From: Phoronis ovalis
Lineage: Eukaryota; Phoronida; Phoronidae
NCBI GenBank assembly: GCA_028565635.1
Contig: JAOXYB010083609.1
Location: 3,253-40,180, forward strand
DNA: 36,928 bases
Direction of reading: 5' to 3'
Position numbers and translations under genes: made by a program. Positions within the stretch are counted from its first letter, which is position 1, and each line of letters opens with the position of its first letter. The notes under the pieces are model-generated. The model had not been told where the DNA came from, did no database searches, and saw nothing but the letters and a program-made list of their open reading frames with translations. Shown one piece after another: positions 22,529 to 33,900 of the stretch.

Positions 22529-22668
22529 TTTATTGAAACAGAGTTGGCACTCTAAATGGACTGCCTAAAAGGAATCAGAAATTCTCGCTTTAATCCGTTT
22601 AATTGTAGCTTGGTCAACGATCCTTTGAAGTAGATGACCAAAATAGCATGCATAGTATGTGTTAGATG

Positions 22669-22674
22669 AATAAA
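22669..22674 (+). terminator. Candidate poly(A) signals of SLC6
   Basis: AATAAA occurs here, 141 bases after the stop, and again at 22736-22741. Either would end the SLC6 transcript before the converging SPATA6 gene. Confidence 0.45.
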
Positions 22675-22741
22675 AAGATATTTATTTTTCTGTGATGGGC
22701 TTCTCAAAACCTGATCATTTATGCATAAAATCAATAATAAA

Positions 22742-24950
22742 ATTAATATAATAAGTCTTTATACCAACGCTGAAATATTTAACAAACGTCATGTCTAAAA
22801 CACGAGGGAAATTATTATCACTATGTTTGCTTATCTTTAAGTGCTGTGAATATCAATTATTATATATATTTCCCAGATTACTTTTTGTGGTGTGTAGTGT
22901 GTGCTGTGAAGGCACAATCAATTACAAAACATTCAAACACCCTGTATTTATTCACAAAAATAATGAAAACTTTATAATTGAGATACTGTTATTGTAATAT
23001 CTAAAATATTCACATCATACATATTATTTAGTAAAAATGACAGTGAAGATAAAATCTCAGTCAACAATAATTTAAAAACATCAAAGTTTTATTCAAGTTA
23101 CCGCAAGGCATGACACAAACAAATGCTAAACTTTTATCTAAAAACTACCAGTAAAACGGAACATTTCTTTGTTGAACACATAATAAATACATTGTACGTC
23201 AAAAATAAATGGCTGTATATCACAAAAATTATGCTTCTACCTGGAGCTAGAATATGACATGGTTTACCTGGATGTATTTGAGCTATTTATGGCACATCAA
23301 TGTCCAGGTACTTCTTAGCTATAAATCCTGCTGAGAAGTAACTAAACTTTGCCAGCATAGGCATGTCTTACAAAATTTTACCCTACAGGTTCCCAATAGA
23401 TTTTCACATGAATATTTCTTTTCCAATAGATGCGGTGAAATGTTGTGACCTAATTTAACAAAACATCAAATCCTGAAAACTGAAGCTATGCCTCCATGTT
23501 TACACAGAGAATGTTTTTTTTTGTAAGAAATTCCTTCAGTAGTTTATGATAGGGTAATTTCAGCAGTCAATGATATCTATCACAGAATAATAGAAAAACA
23601 TGATTGAAAAAGTATATATCTAATTACCAGTTGTTGCTGTATTAAAATTACAAATTACAATATTCCTGTTACATCACAAACCTAGTACATTGGGGTCATT
23701 GAGGGCTGTTCCATTAAAATATAATAAAAAAACCTGAGTATGATAATGGAAGTAACGGCTTTAAATTACAGGAGGAGGGGACCAGTAAAAATTTTCAGAT
23801 TGGTAAAATAATTTTTATTATGACGGTATGGGGTTGAATTACTGGGGTATGCAGGACAAAAATATTTCAATCCCTGTTCCAGAAAATTATTAATGGAGTA
23901 TGCTCACAATGGCAAGAGCCTGCCACAAGTCTGCAAGAAGATAATCAAGATGAATTTTAATCACTAACTGAATACAACTTTTAGTTGTTTTGGGAGCCTT
24001 TAACTATTCTTTGTCAGTCTGGCATATTCCATACCCAGACACTGACCCTCCAAAGGGATTACAGATAAAATTCTCCAATGCAGCTTATATTTTTTATTTA
24101 GTGACAAAATCATTTTGGTCCAACAAGGAGGTTACATTTTTGATGACCTAATTACTTATACACACGACCTGCTTCATTTCTTGCTTTATCATAAACACTT
24201 GAATGTAATTGTTGCAGACTATCATTAAACACATCTCTGTGAGATTTTCCAAGATACTGTGATGACTTAGGACTCCAGTACACGCCATCATGTAAATGAA
24301 CCATACTGAAAAAGTAATTTTAAAATTCCTATTATATAAACCACAGAACACTTAATGGTAAAGAAAAATGAGCAATAGTTGTAATGTTTTACTATTTGTC
24401 TATGGCTGCTATATAGTCTCTTAACTAGTTCTGTTACCCTTTCTCAGAAAATACCTATTTTGTGTACCTTCTGTGATCAAATTACGATGCAATTTTCATG
24501 CAATATCTGGTGCATGTAAATGATATATACTGAGTTATACATAAAATAAAATTGCAGTGGTTGTAGCTTTAGGGGTGGACTTCAATCAAACTACTGAAAA
24601 GCATGCTAACAGACCCGCACTAGATTGGTTTAGCGCCCAAGAGTACATCGCATTTTATTCATTGCAATGAAAAATTGAACTCCATGAAATAGAATTTTTA
24701 AAACCATGTGCCGTTTTTCCAACTATAAAACCTGAAAACATCAAAATATTGGCCAGAAAATTCACATTTACTGCATTGGAGCGGATTGAAATAAATATTT
24801 TATATAAAGAACATGGATATTTGCTAATTTTATTGATATTCAAAAAAGCCTTGGTTACTAGGATGATTAAGAAATGCTAATTATACAATAAAGAAGACAC
24901 TCCTAAACTTAAGTTATAATAAAATTAAACCTGTATGTTCTGGAATCTGG
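22742..24950 (-). other. Probable SPATA6 3'UTR and convergent intergenic DNA
   Basis: No coding exon is seen on either strand. On the minus strand several AATAAA sites are possible (plus-strand tttatt, for example 23088-23093), so the 3'UTR could be as long as about 1.8 kb. A short plus-strand frame at 22791-22997 has no domain support. Confidence 0.4.
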
Positions 24951-27900
24951 TTAGTAGTGTGGGTACCTCCTAATTCGAGCTCTATCAAAGTCTTCAGCAA
25001 GTTGGTCTAAGTTGTCATAGTAACGATCATAATAATCGCCATCATAACCATCATAACCATCATAACCATCATAATAACCATCATATGGGTGGTACTGAAA
25101 ACAAAATTTACCTTGAAATGCAACTACTTAGCAGGTCGTCACAGAAAAGAATAAATTTTAGCTTTGATTATCAAGTGTATAATTTCATGTACATGATTGT
25201 ACAAGCATAATTTGAATGTTTGATTTACTATTTTTATAGTCTGGGAAACGTACTTCTTGAATAATTGGAGCATGATGAAGAACCCACTAAGCGAATTCAC
25301 ACCTGTGAACAGGTCCAGGAACATAATTCAGAGGCAGTGATTATAAGTTTCTGTATATAAGAGTTAATGAGATACTGTTCCCATCGTAAGGAAATTAACT
25401 AGTCAAATTTTTTGAAATAACAACCTATAAAGCTATAAAAACATGAAGTTTTTTTTTCAGATTTCTTGACACCACTTTTCATTTTTTCAAATTTTTTCAT
25501 TGTACCAATTTCATATTCAAAGTCCAGCTAAGGGAAAAGTATCTTTATCTCTATGATACAGAATCTTATAACAAACTGCTTCTGAGCCGGTTCCTGGACC
25601 TGTTGTTTACAGGTGTAAATCCCCTGTTGGTGCCTCATCATGCTCAGATGATTCATAAAGTAAGATAACATTTATCAGATGCTCATGTTTCCCCGACTAT
25701 AATATAAGGAAACTATAATATTAACATATGGTATCAAAAAAACCTGTTGCTGTTCATAACTCATAAACCAGTCCACAAAATTTTACCACCTGTATACACT
25801 AAGCATATATCCAATGATACCAAAGTTTGAAAAATGTATTGCTTACATATCTTGGAGACAAATATGGCCGTGGTGACAACGATCTTCTTAAAGCAGTATC
25901 AACTCGTTGGCTTATATCTTCTGCACAACGAGAAACGTATGTGTCTTCCAACCGTTCCTGTATGGATGGACGAGTTACAATGGGGCTGACAGGTCGCGGA
26001 CGGATGGGTGGCACTGAGTATGTACGTGATCGATAAGGTATATAATCATCAAGAAGGTCAGATGCTAAAAAATTGAAATACAAATGTTACTACCTTTAAT
26101 CAACTCGATCATATTGACATCTTATCAGTGATAATGATGTGCAAATTTTGTTTTATTACAAAATGTACTTTGCACATATCAATCATATTAAGTATTAGCA
26201 TAACTAGATTTTTAGTTGCAGCTGAAGAAGTAGGCATGGCCGTTGATATATGTACATTTCTTGTAATCATTCTCAAACACAGGCAGCTCAGTAACATGCA
26301 TGGAGATACAACATACACATCACAAAACAATACACACAGTCACAGTCCGCTTACACACAGACTATTATAGTTTGTTCAGGTATGTAACTTTGTACAATGG
26401 ATTTAAGTTATTTGGCTAATGTCCTTATATTTATACATAAGACAATTTCGCTTAATAATAAATAATGTTTCACAGAGCTTCAGAAGCAATCTTGTTGTAT
26501 TTGAGAAACTAATGATAGAAACATTAGCTAAATTGCAGTGATATTTAAGAGTGTAAAATATCTCTTGGAATTTTTCAGTGGTAAAATAAGAATACAGGTA
26601 AAACAAAGGGTAAGCATGAATATTTATGTCAGAAATAATTGTGCTACTCCATAAATTCACCAATTTAAATTGCTAATTTTACTGAACATTTACCTGAAAC
26701 TATGCGAGATTACATCTTAATAATTTGATTTAAGAAGTTGGTGGTATTATCATGCAATGAGGTTTAAACTAATTACAAGACTGTGACATCACAAGCCAAA
26801 TAGACATACAAGTAATAAGTTCAACATACAAGGTGAGAACAAACAGTTACTGTAATAACACAGCACACTGTGAGTACCTGTTTCATAAGCCGTGTCACTT
26901 GATAGTCCTGAGCTTTCAAAAATTGGCTTAGGAGACATACCTGGCTCACGGATCACCTGCAACGTAACATATGTAGTTTACAGCAAGAATATTCTAATTA
27001 TTAATAATGGCATTTGATACTAACTATATGCTGCAATGTGATGCTTTATTTCCAAAACAATGCAGCTGTAGATGTTCATTCTCGTGGTTACAACAGTTCA
27101 GATATCTGAGATCTACCGCATTTATATTTATGAGTGTTGATATCTGCGCAAAATCTTTAAAATGCTTTTTAAATGGCCATAAAAACTATTCACAATTACA
27201 AACCGAAACTCCGAATATAACCACTACTATTCATGTTTGCTTTACCTTTACAAGACGAGCAGTAGGAGCAGGCCGCCATTGGTTATGTGTGTATGCATGG
27301 ACATCAATAGTTTTTTCATCACGTTCAAGATAATTATTGTTTTCATTTATTTCTGAAGAAATTCCGTTTTCATATGCTGTAAAACAGCAAACTGTGCAAC
27401 TTTACACATTCAAACACTCACACATCCACAAAGGTAGTGCACAAATATCCAATTTCACTTAAAACATCAACTAAACCCCCTCACATTAGAAATTTAATGT
27501 GTAGGTAGATAGAGAATGAAGCTGATGTATCATGAAATTTGTATTTTGCATCATTCAGTGGGGCACAGATTTCAAAACCAAGATACCTTATGCATTGTCA
27601 CCATGATGTATTTTAAATAGCGCTTACAGTTACAAAACAATTGTAACAATTCTGGTTCACTCTTGGTAGTGAAAATCTGAGCAGAGACGTTCCATTAAAA
27701 ACATTAGGATTTATCTAATTGGTAGACTATAAATGACCTGCCTAAAATTATGCTGTTCCCTACCACCTGTTAGTTTCTAAATGGAACAACTCTATAGCCA
27801 CAAACACAATCATTCAGACTGTTTAATCAAACATTTTTCACTACACACAGTTACCTTTACTGTTTTGTGAGCATGACTGTGCCCTGGGGGGTGATGATGG

Positions 27901-30900
27901 TAAGAATGCCCCCAGTACTTTGAACCAGTGTAGCGCTTGTATAATCGGCAGACTGTGCAGTTTTGCTCAGTATGCGGGTAGAGGCAATGAGGGCAGTATT
28001 CTACAGCAAGCAAAAATAAACCAAACAATGTGTTAACAAATATTACAACAAAAATTGATTATGTTCACCAATTTAATCATGATTATTTAAGTACTAAGAC
28101 TTGTTTTGAAACAATATTATAAATTCATTGTACACAATACAAGCTTCAGTTTTCTGCCATCTGTAATCTCTCTAAATTCTACTACCATTCATCTCACAAT
28201 GCATCAAAAAACGAATTGTTGTGGTGATTTTAAAGAAACAATATTCTCAAAAATGCCTATACAAAAGTGAAGATGAGCCACTTAACACACTGTATGTAAG
28301 TCTATGAATTTCAAAGATTTCCAAACCTAATTTTTTTAAAACACGTTGGATAGGAAATGTAATTTTTATAACAGAAGTTTGCTTGTATAGTGACTTACCA
28401 ATTTACATGAAAATCCCATTTGGTAAGCAAGCTGTTTTGCCAAATAAAATTTCCATCCAAAATGTTTCAGCAAATGGAGTAATGGGGAACCTTTGAAATT
28501 TATTGATTCTTACTATATGTAGCTATTTCATTTTCACTTTGGTAGATAAGTGTTTTTGAGAATAATCTATTTTTCTCAAAAATATTTCAAAATTTCCCTT
28601 ATTTATGCTTCATAGGATGACTAGTAGATAGTGGTTTTTGAAATAACAATTGTGGAAAACACAGGTGCAGGCAGAACTGTCTGTGAATCATCAGTACAAA
28701 ATATTCAAACATATTTTAATAACTTGAAGAAAATGTAAGAAAGTAACATGGGGAACACAACCAACATATGTTAGTACACAAGTATTATTATTACAGTCTA
28801 ATTATCATTTTTGTTAATTAAAAATAAACTCAGGCTGTTACAACATTATTCAGTGGTGAATCAAGGGTTTCCCAAAGGGGTGTGTGCAAAGTGACACAAG
28901 ATGTACATTTACAACATTTACTATAAAAAGGTTACAAGTAACATATCACCAATAACAAGTACTGTTAAGTGTTCTCACAAGAAAAAATCCAAAAATAGGC
29001 AAATTACTCAGATTGACAAGTTTATATGCCTCCCCAAAACATTTGTTTACATTTTCATGCATTATCATGCAATCTGGCACAGTTTGAAGCACTTTTATAG
29101 AATGACATATTTTGGTTTGCTTTTTATTTTCTAAATTTTCAAAAAGAATAATCAAAATAATGATTGCACAATTTAAAATGTAGTTATTTAAATAGAGCAA
29201 TCCGATTTTCATAAACTTAGTTAAACACAGAAATTATTTTAGTCCTTGATTCATCTTTGTTGTAACTTAGTTACATTTAAGAGTACAGAATCATTTTAGT
29301 TTTACTTTTTTTGTGAAGGGGATTATGTCCTCCAGACCCCCCTAATTCCGCCACTGTCATTATTCTGTTAAATAAAAAACTATGGTGCAGTTACAACCTG
29401 AAACCTAGCAATACACAGAACAAGAAAATGATTAGTTATACAGGTTTAGGAACAAGCACTCTAGTTTATGTTTTGTTATTGTATATTATAACATGTTAGT
29501 ATAATTTAGAACTCTTCAGTAGTTAGTTAAACAAAAGAGTGATTTCATTGGACAAAAATGACATCATCATCTCCCCCCAAAAAATAACAAAATTTAAACA
29601 AATGTACCAGAAATTTTCTTACTTTTCAATGTGTTCATATCTATATAAAGATAGATGTAAAACTTACTCAACAATTAAAATTTTGTATGTTTTATAGATT
29701 CTGACAATTTGTTCATATTATTTATATAAGCTACTTTATATAAGGAAGGTTGCTAAAAGAGAATTACATATTTCCATAATTACAATTTCAATTTTGTTAA
29801 AATAGTCTCCAGAAGTAATTTCAAATGAGTGAAGTAGACTCACTTGAGTGTAAAGCTTATCCTGCATGGCATTAATCTGAAAGTACCCGTTCTGAAACAG
29901 TCATGGACAACAATAACATAAACAGCATGTAGCAGAATTTGAAACAATTTCTTACCTGTGACTCTCACACCCTTTGCAGGTGATAAAGAGCGACTCCTGA
30001 CTGATGATCGGGATTTCTTCTTTTTTGATTTTGGCGTATGTGGAGTAGGAGATCCTGGAACACGACCTATTAGAGTATTATCCAACTACAAAAGAGAAAT
30101 GCACAGGCTGAGTACAAATAAAACAGCAGGGTGGATAGCCATGATATTTATAGTAGTGTTCATTTTTAGTGGTAGTAGTAGCACTATAGTTATCTTGCAG
30201 TGCAGTCTGAATAAATCCATCCGTTAGTGTTCCATACCCTCTCAACTTTCATCTGGGCTTAACCGTAGTCAATTTTTGTTTATTGATATTCCCTTTATTT
30301 CTATATAAAGTGTCACAAAAGTCTTGACACCAATCAAATCGCAGCCTACAATAATAAGTATAAGCTTCCGGCTATACCTATTCAGAATGAGTCATAATGA
30401 TAGAATAGACATGGTAGGCGACGATGGATCACTCAGAGAGAAGGGCTTATCTCGGTTGGTAAAAGATTAATGATGTAATTATTTCGCTCTTGTTAAGTTG
30501 AGAAGGTACGGATCACTAACGGATGGATTTATTCAGACTGCTTGTAGTGCTGCTATGTTTTGAAGCTTGACAACAGTATGAATATAAGCAGTGCCAGAAG
30601 GAACTTATTGCAATATTTTTGTTCACATTTGCAATCAAAAAGGCTAAAATTCAATTAGCATGCACACAGTGTGTATAATTTGTGTGGTTTTGTTTCTGCC
30701 TAGATATGTTCAGCTATTTGGCCTTTGGAGCCATTAAAGTTGGGTCCATACCATGTTGAGCATACACTAGCCAGCTCCATGAATTTTACAACTTGTCAAA
30801 TTAATCACCATAGACTACTTATAGTATCATTTAGCTTGGATAAATTCGAGGCCTTACAAGTATGTAAATATTGTCAGTTGACATTATGGTTGCTGTTAAA

Positions 30901-33900
30901 TGTTTTTCAGTAAAGAAAATGCCATCTAGTGGAAATTGTTGTCAGGTTTCCTAGCGGTTTTCTCTCATAGAGCTAAAATAATTCTGATATATGGTAGACA
31001 ATAAAGTCATCAAGGGCAGTTACTTGTGCTACTCCCTAGGTTCAGAATCCAATGTCATGTCTAACTATGCCTTACCTTTCTTACAACAAAAGGGTCACTT
31101 TGGGATTTATTAGATCTAGAAGAAATGTTTGCTGAAGTGTTTGACATTGACAGGTCTTCCATTTGCCTTCGTATCGGTGAGGGAGATCTGGAACGAGACA
31201 ATGAAGATATTGTTGGCATTTCATATCCAGGTGAGCACCATTCATCTGCATCATCCCACTTAGCAACAGGAACAGGAGAGGGTGACCTTGGCCTTGTCCT
31301 AAAGAGAAAAGAAATTGTACCATTGCCCTGTGGTGAATGGCAATATAGATGGTTGAGGTTGACACACAGGGATTAGCCATATTTGGATCTGGAATGGAGT
31401 CTGAGGAGAAAAGCGAGATAATAAAGGCAGGGTAAAAACCAAATATTACATTAGAGTACAACATTAAATAAATCACAGAGACTTTTTTTTTTCATCCAAG
31501 CAAAATAGTTGTGAATCTTCTAAGGAAACAACAAATTATAGACAAGTAACAACAGGGTAGGTTGAATAGGTATCACTTATTACTATATACATATCAATAA
31601 CAGAAAAGCAACACAATGATTCATAAAGCTGTAAGTACAAGGAAATGTTCGTAGCGGAAAACAAACAAAAATCACTGACAAAAATCACAGTGACTTTTTT
31701 GTGGCAATTAATAAAATAAAAGCAATGATATTCCACAGTTCAGTTAGCACTAAACAACTGATACTAATATAATTTCTTTTGTTTTGTTTATTTAGTATTT
31801 GGACTCAGCTTTAAAATTGGGAATGACCAGCATTCAAAATCTATTTCTAATACTTCTAGTCTGATCCAATTGATCTTAACAAGTTCATACATTGTACTTT
31901 TTAAAGAAACAAACTCAGTTAATTATAATAAATTACTACATTATTATCTGCCTTACCTAGCACGTGATCGTCTTCCAGGTGATACAGAATGTCGTCCAAA
32001 CATTTCTTGCTGTAATAACAATGTTGGCATTATAAACAGACAAGAGAATATTTTATGAAGCTTGCATAACAATCTCTGATGTTGAAAAACACATTTAACT
32101 AAATACCATGTAAAATACTGCAACTATAAATAGCTTACATTACAGTATTGCAAAAGCCATGTTTCAACGTCCATTTTATGATGAGATTTTCTTTATATCC
32201 CCCATTAGTAAATGATTCTCACTTATAACCATTCCTACTGAAACACTGTTACTTGCTAAAAATGTCTACATTCAGCTTCGTTACTGATACTAACGTAACA
32301 ATATGACCATTAAAGCTATTGAAAATTCTTAATTGCATTTCTTAATTATTTAGATTGAAAAGCAAATGAAGTTATCCAGCTTCAGATGTTGATATGAATA
32401 GCCATTGAACATGTACATATGTATTACAGAACTTTGCTTTAAACATAATGTTTGTGTGACTAACATGAACACATTAAAGCCCCATACTCAGCTTAACAAT
32501 GTAAAGATTATCAAGTATAATCAATAATACTTTGAAGCTTTGGCATTAATATTCTAAAATTTGTCAATTACACAACTAATACTTTAAAGCAATTAAGGAA
32601 CCTTTTTAGTGACAAATTAATTGCATCTGAGTTAATACTTTATTACTTCAACAAACAAATTTTATAGCTTTGATAAAAATATAAAAATAATTGTAAAGCT
32701 CAAATTTTAAGGAAACCTCTCACTTATTGTTATTTCTAGTAAACCTCTCACTTATTGTTATTTCTAGTAAACCTATTTGCAGACACATATTAACCTAAAC
32801 ACTAATTATGATTATCAATAATTTCATTAAATTCCTCAGGGACAGTGTGGTTACTGAAATATTTACTTTCTTTTTATTTGCTTGACCTTAGCTTTGTTAT
32901 GTTTCTGCAGCCCTTTGGGTATTTAACCAGCAGTGTATTGTTTATGTTAATAAAATAACACTAAAGTAAGAAAAGCTGATACTCTATATATTCACACCAT
33001 GAAAGCCAAATATGTTTGAAAAACCTGATTTTAATTTTTTTTTTTTGAAGTTGATTTGGCACATCTCTGTCCACACAGTACAAGCAGGTTGTCACAAATT
33101 TAATTCAGTTCCTTGTCAGCATGACAAATCTCAAACATTTGTGATGTTTTATCTGCTTTGGTCAATGGGTTAGCTAAACTGATTTGGAAAAGTTGACTAT
33201 TCATTCACATAATACTCTAAATCAAACTGGTTTAAGTTTTCTCTAGTGAACAATCTTTCATACATTTGAATCAATATGCCTGTGGAGGATAATAGTATTT
33301 GGAACTAATATCTTATTATGCCGTAATTAATTGCAGTAATTTGTTGCAAGTTCAAATAAAAATATAAAGAAGGGAGTTAACAGTATGTCTTAATTGGTCG
33401 GTCACTTCAAATTTAAATCAATCAAAAAAAAATACTGAATGGTTTAAAAAAATAGCAAATTCTCACCTCAAGTTTTTGTTGCCTTTCGTATTCATTCATA
33501 TAAGGGACTTTAGTTTCCTGTATATGGGTAGTTGTTGAAAACTCCAGTTTTGGTGAGATTCCCTGCACAAATAACAAGCACATTAAGTTTAAAAAAATTT
33601 ATGTTTTATTCTACCACATACAGTGTGATCTGCAGCAAAATTAAATACTTGTTCTGTGCATCTATAACATATAAGGAAAACCAGCAAAACTAACTTTGCA
33701 TTTTTATCAGAATGGGGTTGAAGCAACTGTACTTTAATTTATACATTTTATTTGTTCACATTCTTTGTGACAGATACAACTAAAATTGCTCAATCAATAC
33801 ATGCAGGCTTTAGGCTTTTTCGTATGTACTTGTTTAAAAATAATACTATGCATAAATTATGCACAAATTTATAAACAAATACTTCCAATCCTGCGTGAGT

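Noticed and set aside
31081-31476. 131-codon minus-strand frame with a DSIPDPNMANPC segment, as a possible SPATA6 exon
   Set aside because: The exon at 31957-32009 joins directly and in phase to 31076-31298, giving a clean frame. The larger open frame reads most of that exon in the wrong phase.
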